Source: Heterohyrax brucei (taxonomy: Eukaryota > Chordata > Mammalia > Hyracoidea > Procaviidae). Taken from it: a DNA stretch of 64,000 nucleotides. This document shows positions 49,601-59,577 of this stretch, piece after piece. Made by a program: the position numbers and the translations under genes. The DNA lies in assembly GCA_028571685.1 (NCBI GenBank), contig CM053164.1, forward strand, positions 36,630,501 to 36,694,500, read 5' to 3'. Under the pieces are notes generated by a model. The model searched no databases, was not told the origin of the DNA, and worked only from the letters and a program-made list of their open reading frames with translations. Each line of letters opens with the position of its first letter. The stretch's first letter is position 1.

Positions 49601-52600
49601 GGCATAAATCAACTATCAAACATAACTAAAAAAGCACAACAACAGAAGAGAAAACATATGACTACAAGGGAGCCCTGGTAGCTCACTGGTTAAGACTTAG
49701 TTCGCCATCTACCAGCTGCTCCTTGAAAACCCTACAAGACAGTTCTACTGTGTCTTATAGGGTCGCTATGACTTGGAATTGACTCCATGGCAATGGGTTT
49801 GGTTTTTTGTTTTATAGTGGTTGTACCGTTTTACATACCTACTGGCAGTGTATGAAAGTTCCAATCTCCCCAGAATCTCTCCAGCATTTATTACTTTCTG
49901 ATTTTTAGCAGCTCTGAACCAGGGCTCCTCAGTACTATAGAAAATGATTTCTAACTTTCCAAGGAAGTGGGAAATCATCTTCTGTAGTTCTTTTTCTAAA
50001 ACTATTACAGAAAATGATTTCCCATTTCTTCAAAAAGCTAGTAAGAGAAATATCACATGATCCAACATTCCCATTGCTAGCTATGTATTTTAGAGAAATA
50101 AGAGCCATGACACAAATAGACATATGCGTCCCCATGTTCACTGAAGCATTATTTATAATAGCAAAAAGATGGAAATAGTCTAAATGCCCATAAGTGGATG
50201 AATGGATAAACAAACTGTGGTACCTATACACAATGTAATACTCTGCAATGATAAAAAACAATGATGAATTTGTGAAACATAACACGGGCAAATCTGTGAG
50301 GTCACTATACTGAGTAAAATAAGTCAATTACAAAAGGCTAGTTATTCTATGAGATCACTATTATAAAAACTCATGAAAAAAGGTTTACACACAGATAGAA
50401 ACATGCTTTGAAAACATAGGAGCAAACCTAGGAGCCTTAATTTATGGCATAAATCAACTATCAAACATAACTAAAAAAGCACAACAGAAGAGAAAACATA
50501 TGACTACAATCCAAAGGAGCCCTGGTTGCTCAGTGGTTAAGACTTAGTTTGCATCTACCAGCTGTTCCTTGGAAACCCTACAAGGCAGTTCTGCTGTGTC
50601 CTATAGGGTTGTCAGGGATTGAGGACAGAGGAAAGAAGGAAAACCACTAAACAGATAATACACATACAAAACTCGTAAAGGCAGAGATAATGCACAATAT
50701 AGGGGAAGTTAGCATAACATCATCAAGGTCAAGAAAGACAGTGAAAGGTACCCAAAATAAAAGGTAGCAACAGTAAACATAAATACCATCCTGCAACAAT
50801 AGTAGTATCAGTAACATGAGTGTATATACTGGTAGATATGTAAGTTCGACAGGGGCAGGAGGACGTCTGAACTCCACCCATGTATACCTATAGACATGCT
50901 ACAAATATACACATGTATGCAATAGTGCACACAGTGGACAGGGTCATAAAAACTTCTTGGCCACACCATACACCTCCAGAGATTGGGATACTGGGCTTAA
51001 GGGTTACAGACCATAGTCTCAGGGGAAATCTAGGTCAATTAAGAGTATCACAAACCATACCGACAATGTTCTACATCCTACCTTGGTGAGTAGCAACTGG
51101 GGCCTAAAAAGCTTCTAAGTGGCCATCTGAGAAACCACAAATGGTCTCTTCCCATCCAAAGAGCAAAGAAAACCAAAGGCTCAAGGAATCCATTAGTCTA
51201 AAGCACTAATGTTACCCATGAACCATGGCCTTCACTAGCCAGAGACCAGAAGAACTAGATGGTGCCTGGCTACTGCACTGACCGCTGTGACTGAGACCAC
51301 AATACTAGGTCATGGGCAGAGTCAGACACAAATGTAGAAAAAAATTCAAGCTCATAAATTAGGGCAAACTTACATGTCTGATACAGACTATGGAATCCCT
51401 GAGACTATGACCTAACTAAATCACTCCAAGAGATCACATTATAGCCATTCAACAGACAGATGTCTGAAACGAACATTAACATGAGTGAGGAATGTACACC
51501 TCAAAACAATTAACTAGAAGATTCCTGAAGGGGAGCACTGGCCCCAAAAGCACAGATCAAAAGGAAGGTAAGGAAGAGAAAGCTGTACAAATGACTAAGA
51601 GAACCCATGGAGGGTAGGAGACTGCTGACACATTTGGGGTTTACAAGCAATTTCACAAAAGCTGTGTATAAACTGCTGAACTGGAAACTTACTTGCTCTG
51701 TAAGCTTTCACCTAAAAGACAATTAAAATGTAAAAAAAAAAAGAAAAAGAAAGAAGTAAATTCCCAGATCTTTCCTCCTCATCAGTGTTAGCCTGGAAAC
51801 TCTGTACAGCATCAGAGCAACATGAAAGCCTCCGATGACACACTGCTGGTGGCTACACTTGTGGTGCACTGGTCGGAGAGGGAAGATGGGTTTCCTTCAA
51901 CAGAGGTGAGACCCATGCTACTCTTCACTGCCTCTTAAAACCAGCTGCCACTGACTAGTCTCTGATTCATGAAGACCCCATGGGCATCACAGCAGAACTG
52001 TACTCCGCAGGGCTTGCAATGACTGAGTTATGAAAAAAGATCACCAGGCCTTTCTCCTGAGGTGTTTCTAGACATACAAAGCATGGTAGGCTCCAACTTC
52101 AAACCTTCTGGTTAGCAGCTGAGTATGTTAATCATTTGTACCACCCAAAACCAAAAGAACCCAAACCCACTGCTGTCAATTCCAACTCACAGTGACCCTA
52201 CAAGGCAGAGTAGAACTGCCTCACAGTTTCTAAGGAGTGACTAGCAGATTCAACTGCCAATCTTTTTGTTAGCAGCCACAGCACTTAACCACTACGCCAC
52301 CACGGTTTCCTATAAATACTAGGTGTGTGATGTTAGCTCCTTCCCTTCTCATACCTTCTCCTCAAGCCATTACTACATCACTCTCTCTTTACAGTATCTC
52401 CACTATACTCCTGACTTTCATTAAGCTGTATCATTAGGAACTGTACATATTGTTTTTATTATCCCTACAAAAACAAAAACAAAAAAACCCTCATTTCCCT
52501 GATTTTAGTCTATTAGTCTCTAGGGGCGCTGCACTGCATATCCTGTTTAACCACATGTGGGGGCCCTACTTTTAGTGATAATTCTGAGATGACAGGTGAT

Positions 52601-55600
52601 ACAATCATTTTCTTTAAATTACACATTAAAAATATCAATAGGACTCACACTCTGATTTGACGGATAGGTCCATATTTTCCAAATATATCATACATTTCTT
52701 CAGCTGTGATTTTGTACGGCAAATTTCTTATATACAAAATCCGATTCACTTCAGGCGGAAGTCGAATCTAAAATGAGAAATATACAGTCAGTATAATTAC
52801 AGACGGGAGTGCTACCATTTAGAAAAAAATTCTCATACATAATAGTAAAATGCCAAGCATAAGAATTATCATCTGATGTAAATGACAAGCTCATCAGAAA
52901 AGCAACTGGATATGGTTCCAGAGAAGAATGTGAGTGGGAACCACTAAGGGCCTACAATATAAAACCAGACCTTTGGCATTACAGTTCAGTAGGGCTTTCA
53001 ATCATATGTAAAAGCCCCAGACACCTCAGACTACAAGTCGGAAAGAATGGGAGCTGTTCCTGTTTGCTGGACAACAAAATTCCCACTGATGACTGTCCTC
53101 TGGTCTTCTCAGGGACTTTTATCAACGGTGTCGTCTCTTCCTTGAATTCACGACATCTCCCTTACTACTAGCTTCTTGCCCTCACATGAGCAGCTGCTCA
53201 CATCCTGCCCATCTTTTCACAAAACAAACTATTAATTTAGACCCCTCTTCCTTCAACCAACAAATATTTACTAAGCACTTCTTATATACTAGATACTACA
53301 AATACATACTGAAGATACACACTGGGCTCCTTAAGCCCTTTTAACTGCAGTGCTCAATTCTCATCATACTTAGCCTGAGATTTCTGACACAGTTGGTTAG
53401 TGCCTTCTTGCAACACTCCATTTTCTTAGTTTCCTCTTAACTCTCTGGCTATTTCTTCTCAGTCTTCTTTACCATTAAAATGCGCTCTTGCACAGTGCTT
53501 TATTTTTAGACATCTTTTCTTGATCCTCTGTATACTCTTCTTGGCTCTTTACATTCTGATTGCCCTCTTAGGCACTGTCTTAGTTATCTAGTGCTGCTAT
53601 AACAGAAATACCACAAGTGGATGATTTTAAAGAGAAATTTTATTCTGTCAGAGTCCAGTAGGCTCCAAGTCCAAATTCAGGGCATGAGCTCTAGGGGAAG
53701 CCTTTCTCTGCTGGCTCTGGAGGAAGGTCTTTGTTATCATTAGTCCTCTGCAGCACTGGGAGTGTCTAAGGCACAAGGACCTCAAGGCCTTTCCACAGAT
53801 GTGCTCTGCTTCCAGCACTGCTTCTTGGTGATACGAGGTCGCCTACTCTCTGCTTGCTTCCCTTTCCTTTAGATATCCCAAGAGATTGCCTCAAGGCATA
53901 GTACAGTATTATACAGAGTCCTGGGCCCCCAACACAAATGCTGCCTATCCTCCATAGTTACCTTCAGAGGCAGAGTTTACAGCATATAAGAATATCACAC
54001 AATACCAGGAATTATGGCCTAGCCAAATGACTACACACATTTTTGGGGGAGACACAATTCAATCCACGACAACCACACTCTTAGTTTTCACGTAAGTTGA
54101 TGACAAATATGTATCCCTAGTCTAGACCTTGCTTCTGTGCTCCTAACATGTTAAATTAGATACTGAACATTACTCAATAACTAGTTGTTACTATATTAAA
54201 AGACAGTTATAAGTAGTGATGACAAGGGGTAAACAAAGAAGTACAATAAAGCTTTAGCTATTATAATTCAAACTTGAGTTCAAACAGACAACATGGACAA
54301 TAAAAATACATTTCTCGAGTAAATTCACTTTCTCTGTTAAGACCTTGCATCAAAAATATCTGCTGTCTTCAAACCTTACTATCACCACTCCTTCCAATAC
54401 CTTTGCTGGGTTGTGTCCTCCTGGCTCTTACTTTTTAGAGAAAATAGATATGACCAAATGGTACCATACTCCATTGCCACTGAGTCAATTTGTGACTGAT
54501 AGCGACCCTACAGACGACTTAGGAGATGACCAAATGGTAAGTACCTTATGTTCTTTTCACTAAACCTACCAATCTACATTTACCCATATCCACCCACCTT
54601 CCCTCTCTCTACATGCTCAGAAGAAAGGCCTTGCCACCTGCTTCCACAGGATCAAAACCACTGAAAACCCTAGGGAGGGGGTTTTGAAAACAGCACATAT
54701 TTCTGATCCAGGGTCTTAAGAGTGAGAAAGCAAATTTACTAGCCAAGCCAGAGAAATGTATTTTTATTGTCCATACTGTCTGTCCGAACTTAACTTTGAA
54801 TTACTATATCTAAGCTTTATTGTTCATATGTGTTTACGACTATCACCACACACTTGTACTCTGAAACACATGCAGCCTCCATGAGTCAAAATCATCTGGA
54901 AAGCAATTAGGTTGTTACTATGCCAGCGCTTTGTCTCCTCAAAAATATATGAGTACATCTACACGACTCTGAAAAATAACCTCTGTTTTTTCCACATTAT
55001 CAGTTTTTTCCATGCTACCAGATCATTCCCAGTGGGGAATTCACATAATACAATGTATCACTCAACTTTTAAGTCACTTAACCCAGTTTCTCACTCCCTA
55101 TTTACATGAACATTCACATTCCATCATTTCTCATCCCACTGCAATCAAGTTCTCATCTACCATTCTACTGTAACAACTATAATCATTAGCGTCCCCCAAA
55201 TTTTCCACCTCACCATAGCCACATCCAGAGCCGTGGTGGCACAGTGGTTTAAGAATTTGTCTGCTAAGCAAAAGGTTAGCAGTTCAAACCCACCAACTGC
55301 TCCTTGAAAAACCTATGAAGCAGCTCTACCTTGTCCTATAGGGTTGTTATGCGTTGGAATCGACTCGTCGCAACGAGTTTGTTTTTGGTTTATATCCATA
55401 TCCAGTGGCCAACTGTCTGTCATCATACTGTAACTCTCAGCACCATCTCTTTGACGCATTTTTCTAAAAGTTTCCGTAACACCTCATTCTCTAACATTAG
55501 AATGTAAGCACCTATAAGGCAAGGATTTTTTGTTTTATTCACTGCTCTAGATTGGTGGCTGGCATGCAGTAGGTGCCATAAATGTAAGTGATAAATTGTT

Positions 55601-56188
55601 TTCTACCTCGCCAAGCCTGGCACATATCAAATGCTCAACAAATACTGTTTAATGAAGGGTCCAAAAAAATCCTATGATCTGAAGAGAACCCTAAATTTTA
55701 GCACTCTGTGAACCACTAAGTTGTTTATTGAGCACTCGTCTATCAATTTCTAGACTGAGAAGATTTTGATGCCAGGTCCTAAACGCGGGTCAAGCAACAG
55801 ATACTTAATTTTAGCACTCTGTGAACCACTAAGTTGTTTATTGAGCACTCGTCTATCAATTTCTAGACTGAGAAGATTTTGATGCCAGGTCCTAAACGCG
55901 GGTCAAGCAACAGATACTTTAGGACTATTACTGTCACTAACACTATAACAGAGACTTCAGGAACTTGCAAAAGGGGTATGGGCATTAAGTGCGGCTCAAT
56001 ACGCAAACCCCCGAAGACCGGGGCAGCGTGGAATCTCCTTGGATGGGACACGAAGATTTGGACTTCCTAGGCCAGGAGACAGAGTACGCACGCTCTGATC
56101 TACATCCCTGAAAAAGGCGAAGTCCTTCCCCTCTTCGGCAGAGGTCCCTGCTACTCACGTTCGCCCTCTTGGCTGCTTGCATCGCCAT
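43562..56188 (-). CDS. SF3B6: SF3B6 (SF3b14/p14), branch-site-binding RRM protein (four coding exons, complete)
   Basis: Coding exons on the minus strand at 56188-56159, 52767-52649, 43958-43820 and 43651-43562 join to 378 bases: 125 residues plus TAA, the same length as in other mammals. All introns are GT/AG. The protein is a subunit of the SF3b complex of U2 snRNP in the nucleus; it contacts the branch-point adenosine and binds SF3B1. It has one RRM: RNP2 around residues 20-26 (ILYIRNL), including Tyr22, the residue known to crosslink to the branch adenosine; RNP1 around 57-65 (RGTAYVVYE). The C-terminus is [12 protein letters not shown]. No stop or frameshift is seen and the introns are full of repeats, so this is the true gene and not a retrocopy. 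Confidence 0.97.
43820..43958 (-). CDS. SF3B6: SF3B6 coding exon 3
   Basis: Codes for [16 protein letters not shown] through VVLYYNANR, with RNP1. The acceptor is CTCTGCAG, the donor ACAGG|GTAAGT. Confidence 0.96.
44225..44470 (-). mobile_element. L1 3' UTR fragment, minus strand (SF3B6 intron 3 side)
   Basis: 'attaagtgaaagtgtacaat', 'cttgcctggtgagagcactc', 'gcaataggacatcctcctaa': the reverse complement of the family also seen at 22050-22260. SF3B6 intron 2 (43959-52648). Confidence 0.6.
44471..45834. other. No gene seen (SF3B6 intron)
   Basis: AT-rich then mixed single-copy sequence. Around 44630-44900 the text repeats the 'tcataagttggggactacc' style also seen at 33650-34120, probably an old repeat. 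Confidence 0.35.
45835..46165 (+). mobile_element. L1 3' UTR fragment with poly(A)
   Basis: 'aacatggcccctagacttgc', 'gtactttatggttttacata' and an A-rich tail at 46140-46168. Same family as 13860-14600. Confidence 0.65.
46420..46525 (+). mobile_element. RTE LINE tail
   Basis: 'gggtcactgtgagtcagaac' and 'atggcacctaacaatgacaa' are the RTE 3' end. Confidence 0.6.
46620..46712 (+). repeat. AfroSINE, 5'-truncated
   Basis: 'caagtccaccagccactcct' to 'ggcaaggggtttggtttttt'; the tRNA head is missing. Confidence 0.72.
47105..47475 (-). mobile_element. RTE LINE 3' end, minus strand
   Basis: 'cattaggtgctgtcaagttg', 'tgctaaggagcattctggct' and 'aaactgcaattcaaaggtgt' are the reverse complement of RTE RT and 3' end. 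It shares text with 30780-30880. Confidence 0.7.
48229..48731 (+). repeat. ~500-bp interspersed repeat inserted in L1 ORF2
   Basis: Starts 'gtcttcattatctagcactg' and ends 'acacaattcaatccataaca'. The second full copy at 53577-54078 has the same ends, which defines a unit. L1 ORF2 continues directly on both sides. Confidence 0.6.
49669..49814 (+). repeat. AfroSINE with internal deletion, copy A
   Basis: 'gggagccctggtagctcact' to 'caatgggtttggttttttgt'. It carries the abnormal junction 'gacttagttcgccatctacc' shared only with the copy at 50514. Confidence 0.8.
50514..50618 (+). repeat. AfroSINE with the same deletion, copy B (truncated)
   Basis: 'aaaggagccctggttgctca' to 'tcctatagggttgtcaggg'. 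Same abnormal junction as copy A and the same L1 text before it, so the two were duplicated together. Confidence 0.78.
50640..51745 (+). mobile_element. L1 3' UTR (older subfamily)
   Basis: 'acttgctctgtaagctttca' and an A-tract at 51732-51742 end the element. Blocks shared with 8480-9270 occur in the same order. Confidence 0.6.
51746..52149 (-). repeat. Old SINE and unassigned text
   Basis: 51940-52145 is an old minus-strand SINE ('ctctgattcatgaagacccc', 'gttaatcatttgtaccaccc'), similar to 42795-42970. The first 190 bases are unassigned. Confidence 0.5.
52150..52310 (-). repeat. AfroSINE, minus orientation
   Basis: 'aacccaaacccactgctgtc', 'gcacttaaccactacgccac'. It lies 340 bases from SF3B6 exon 2, in intron 2. 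Confidence 0.8.
52649..52767 (-). CDS. SF3B6: SF3B6 coding exon 2
   Basis: Begins [18 protein letters not shown] and ends in the codon of Val50. The acceptor is CATTTTAG and the donor GAGT|GTGAGT. It contains RNP2 and Tyr22. Confidence 0.96.
52768..53309. other. SF3B6 intron 1, no feature seen
   Basis: Single-copy sequence directly 5' of exon 2 in gene orientation. No exon or repeat recognised. Confidence 0.4.
53310..54185 (+). repeat. Old LINE fragment (L2-like) split by a ~500-bp repeat
   Basis: 53310-53576 and 54079-54185 read as two parts of one old element ('tctctggctatttcttctca'; 'gttgatgacaaatatgtatc'). The insert at 53577-54078 has the same ends as 48229-48731. The word 'ctcttag' occurs on both sides of the insert, a possible short target duplication. 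Confidence 0.5.
53577..54078 (+). repeat. ~500-bp interspersed repeat, second full copy
   Basis: Starts 'gtcttagttatctagtgctg' and ends 'cacaattcaatccacgacaa'. Compare 48229-48731 and the partial copy at 29390-29660. No coding capacity seen. Confidence 0.6.
54186..55226. other. SF3B6 intron 1, mostly unassigned
   Basis: Includes a short minus-strand SINE tail (54466-54520, 'ccattgccactgagtcaatt'). Nothing else is recognised. Confidence 0.4.
55227..55391 (+). repeat. AfroSINE, plus orientation
   Basis: 'agagccgtggtggcacagtg' head, 'gcgttggaatcgactcgtcg' and a 'caacgagtttgtttttggtt' tail. Several CpGs remain, so it is a fairly young copy. Confidence 0.85.
55694..55919. repeat. Exact 113-bp tandem duplication, two copies
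   Basis: 55694-55806 and 55807-55919 are identical over all 113 bases and in direct contact. The unit starts aattttagcactctgtgaac and ends gcaacagatactt. It lies in SF3B6 intron 1, about 240 bases from the exon 1 donor. The absence of any difference means very recent origin, or an assembly artefact. Confidence 0.95.
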
Positions 56189-56660
56189 CTTGGCAGACTG
56201 ATGAAGTTACAGTAGCAATTCAAGGAATCCTCTGGACACCTCCGGAGCTCGCCCTACTTCGAGCACAACACTGTCAAACGCAGGCCACCAACATTCAGGC
56301 ACCGCCGGAAACTACTGAAACAACGTTAGAAAATCGCCGTTTCACGTCTAGACGTGCTGACGTACTATCCGCCCTCTTTGGACAGACTCCGGGGCCAAGC
56401 TAGTCTGAAACAAAGGTGAGGCCGGAAAGTGAAAAGAGAGACTCTAAGCCGCTTCCGTCTCCTGGGCAGGAAGGGGCGGGGCCTCGGCTCGGGAAGGAAA
56501 GCGTTCCGGTCGGGGCGAACCTAAACTGCGCAAGCTCACCGGCCGAGGGCGGGGTCTGGCAAGAGTAGCCAGCGGTCGGAACTGGTTGAGTTGCTAGAAC
56601 GGAAGTCAGCTGGGCTTGAGGTTTAAGGCTGCTTGTCCGGCGTAAGTGGGTGCGGGGAAA
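56150..56660. promoter_or_regulatory. SF3B6: SF3B6 CpG-rich promoter, probably two-way
   Basis: A CpG-rich block around SF3B6 exon 1. It has ETS words (CCGGAA at 56305-56310, repeated near 56421 and 56599), CRE-like TGACGT (56358-56363) and the YY1-type word over the SF3B6 start codon. No TATA box is seen. On the plus strand strong splice donors follow (CAAAG|GTGAGG at 56416, CCGGC|GTAAGT at 56642), which fits a non-coding first exon of the plus-strand neighbour, FAM228B in human. The FAM228B link is inferred from gene order only. Confidence 0.6.
56159..56188 (-). CDS. SF3B6: SF3B6 coding exon 1
   Basis: Codes for [10 protein letters not shown]. The donor is GAAC|GTGAGT, a strong site. The start codon lies within a YY1-type word (CCAAGATGGCGA, 56193-56182). 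Confidence 0.95.
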
Positions 56661-57141
56661 CTCGTAGATGAGCGTGGACTTCGGGCAGTGCACCAGGCAG
56701 AGTTCGCAGGTTCTGGTGGGTTGTTTCAAGACTGATGCTGTAACCTTGTCCTGGACCCCCAGCCCTCCGTAGTCCCTCCCCCAGGTTGAGCCTCGGCAGG
56801 ACTGGCTTTTCAGGGGCGTAGTGAGGGTGACGAGCGGCCAAGGGGCAATCTCTGTGTTGTCCACCCTCCCAATTTCAAGATGAATAAAGAGCGGCGATGC
56901 GTCATCAGAAACGCCTTCCCCCCATACCCTATGTCGGACTGTTTAAGGCGCCTTTCGTATTTGTGGCACCTAGAGGGTGCCTTGTCTGATGCCATCTTGG
57001 GCCAAATGCCCCCTCTGTCCTCTCTCTACCCATGTGGCCTCTCTTGTAATCTCCGCATCACCCATCCCAGCTCTCACTCCACCCACCGCTAGCTGACGTG
57101 CTGGGACCGCCAGTAAGCACAACACGGTTCACCACCCTGTT
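56661..57141. other. No gene seen downstream of the SF3B6 promoter
   Basis: Falling CpG content; no recognised exon or repeat. Confidence 0.35.
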
Positions 57142-57480
57142 TTATTTCTTCAGACCTGCTTGACATGGGTCAGCTATCACGGTTGGGAAGGGGCAGTGAT
57201 TTAGAGGTGGGTTTGGGAATAGCACCTGATGTCTTGGCCTGTGAATTTTCGTCACGTTTACTCTGAGAAGCCCTGGGTTGTCTGTGTCTGCTTTCACTGG
57301 AGCAGCTTCAGGACGATTTTGCACACGTTCTTGTTTAGTCTCCACGGATACATGGGGCTGTGGGATCTCAGTCACGGGGTAGACTGTACCCAGAATGGGC
57401 AGTAGCCATTGGGGGTCCTCGGTGAAAAAGTGTGAAGAACTTGGTCCATGAAAGCCTTCCCCAGCATTTGCTTATGCACA
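57142..57480 (-). other. Unidentified minus-strand open segment
   Basis: About 110 codons open on the minus strand without a start I trust. They read GEGFHGPSSSHFFTEDP, later TEIPQPHVSVETKQERV, and end at a TAA at 57142-57144. The composition (Pro, His, Thr-rich) looks protein-like, but I do not recognise the family. It could be an old retrocopy fragment or chance. On the plus strand a pyrimidine-rich acceptor-like word (ttttatttcttcag) ends at 57154. Confidence 0.2.
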
Positions 57481-57599
57481 GATATGGAAAGGAACCTTAC
57501 CCTGCCACTCCACATCCTTTCTTATTGCTGAAATGTATACTGTCTTCACTTCCTAGCATTTTTGTGCCTTCCCCCTAATGTGTACCCTTTGTTCTGTAC

Positions 57600-58110
57600 C
57601 GATAAGGATTGAAGCTGGAAGTGAAATATTACTGTCGGAAACGGCCAGGGGGGCTGTTTCTAAATAAAAGCTTCAAGCAAGACACAGCTAGAGACATGGT
57701 TTACATAGGCTCTGTGCAAAAGGGATATTTGAGCTGTACTTTTCCTCCAGCTGTTTATGAAACTCATATTGGGCAAAAGTCCCACAGTTGGTGCCTGCTA
57801 GAATGCCACACAGGTTTCTGGAAGGTGTATTACTTTCTCAGCACACTGGGGAGAGCTTTTGAAACTCTTAAAAGTACTTCCTAATATGCTCAATACTTTG
57901 TTCATTTTGTTAGAAAGTTTTGATTATATATGAAGTATTAGCCACCCTCTTTCCCAGATGTTGAGGCTTCTGTTGACCAACTGTAATTGGTTTTCTGAAA
58001 TCAGGGTACCTATATACCCAAGTGGGCAGATTTCTATGTATACTCCTTATGCTGAGACAAAGTTTTTTTTCTTACACTTTTATGTAAATAAAACCATGTG
58101 TTTTCTTTTC
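57600..58110 (+). other. Unidentified open frame followed by AATAAA
   Basis: A 91-codon plus-strand frame (57609-57884, MKLEVKYYCRKRPGG at the start) precedes AATAAA at 58086-58091. I do not recognise the protein. It may be part of a transcript 3' end or an old processed copy; no poly(A) tract follows. Confidence 0.2.
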
Positions 58111-58871
58111 ACACATCACTTACCTGTTTGTCCATATTTTAGCACAGTGATAATTAAACTTTGTCATTTAAAAAAGTAGCTTCAACAACAGAGACCCTCT
58201 TCCCATCAGACCACAAGGAACCCACTCACTGGGCCATCAAGAGCCAGGCAGTCGACATTGTTCTCCCAGTGGGATCATTCTACATGGTCTAGAATAAGGT
58301 TGACTCCAGCTCCTTTCACGTGAAACAGATTTGTGATGCCAGTCAGACCTGGAAAACTTGGTGTAAAATAAGACTGTGGTATAGTTATGGGTTGTTAGGT
58401 GCCATTAAGTCGGTTCTAGCTCACAGCAACCCTGTTGATGTGTATATATGGGTATAAATTAAGTACAGATGCAGGTAGTAAATTTATGGGTTGGAACTAG
58501 CAACATAGCTCATAAAAACATTGTAAGAAATGTGGTTTAAGTAGCTAAACTCTCATGGCTTGTGCGAATAGTACACCTTTTATGACCCCTGGTCATAAGA
58601 GTGGAGCAAGAAGGAAATGGAGTGATACCATCACTGGGTGTCTTCCCTTACCACCACGTAAGGACAGTGTGCACTGGCACCCAGGTATCAGGGAGAACAG
58701 AACAGGCAAGGTTTGTCCCGGCTACAGAGCAGGTTAGTTGGTCATATCTTAGTTAGAGAGTGTCTGTACTGAATTGTCAACTCATCTGAAAATGAGAAGG
58801 GATGAGCCCAAAATATACATATTTGGCTTTGGAATGCAGAAACACATACATGCCCATTACCGCCACCCTAC
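58111..58871. other. No gene seen
   Basis: Includes a short RTE/SINE shard at 58395-58436 ('aggtgccattaagtcggttc'). Otherwise unassigned. Confidence 0.4.
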
Positions 58872-59030
58872 TTTGGAAACTCTGGCAGCACAGCGGTTAA
58901 GTGCTGTGTCTGCTAACCGAAAGATCAGCAATTCAAATCCACCAGGTGCTCCTTGGAAACTGTGGGGCAATTCTACTCTGACCTGTCAGATCACTATGGG
59001 TCAAAAGCGACTCAACAGCAGTGGCTTTTG
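58872..59030 (+). repeat. AfroSINE, plus orientation
   Basis: 'ttggaaactctggcagcaca' head, 'gcaattcaaatccaccaggt' B-box region and a 'aacagcagtggcttttgaca' tail. Confidence 0.82.
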
Positions 59031-59161
59031 ACACTCACTCTAAGTTCAAACTGGTCTGTCTCCAGCCTCCTGTTAACTCATTGTGCAGTGACTGGTTGAG
59101 AAGAGGTCCTGGATAAATCCAGCTCAACTCTTGGTAATTATCCAGCTTCTAAACCATGTAT

Positions 59162-59577
59162 TGTTGGGATGAGGAGGGGCACGGTAAAAATTGGAGGTAT
59201 TAAAGAAAGCCCCAGGAAACAATTTAGTAGCAGAAAATACCATAGAATAATCTCACCTTTGTCTTACAAAACACTGTCACAAGACAAGCCTGGGGGCAAC
59301 CTTGCAAGTGACAGCCTGCAAGTGACCCCTAGACCTTGACCACATTTTACAACTAATAGGAGTTAACCAATCAATGTAAAGGTCAGTTCACCCTCCCTGC
59401 TTTGAAATCTCACGACTTAAATACTGGGCGCTGAGGGAAACTTGTCGTCGCCCCCTGCTCTGTGTAGCTTGGGGTGCGTCCCTGGTGCACCAGTATTTTT
59501 CCTATTGGGCATATTTTTTAATAAAAGTTAACCTTTAAAGTAACAGTGTCGCATCTTGAAAATCGCGGACCCTAACA
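59162..59577 (+). repeat. Candidate 5' LTR (416 bp)
   Basis: It starts TGTTGGGA and ends CCCTAACA, an imperfect terminal inverted repeat with TG/CA ends. AATAAA occurs near 59519, 59 bases before the end. The right border is supported by the start of the retroviral leader; the left border is a choice by eye and less sure. No matching 3' LTR is available for dating. Confidence 0.6.

Larger units (their letters stand above)
47535..50400 (+). mobile_element. L1 ORF2, RT to C-terminus, broken
   Basis: 47580-48020 carries RT N-terminal text ([20 protein letters not shown], then [20 protein letters not shown]). An unrelated ~500-bp repeat interrupts it (48229-48731). It resumes at the catalytic block, which reads [10 protein letters not shown] near 48755 where L1 normally has FADD, so the first catalytic Asp is Asn. 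Several stops and frameshifts follow. A SINE (49669-49814) and a rearranged block complicate the end. SF3B6 intron 2. Confidence 0.75.

Noticed and set aside
43562-56188. SF3B6 as a processed pseudogene
   Set aside because: Four exons with good GT/AG introns, an intact frame and a CpG promoter show the functional gene.
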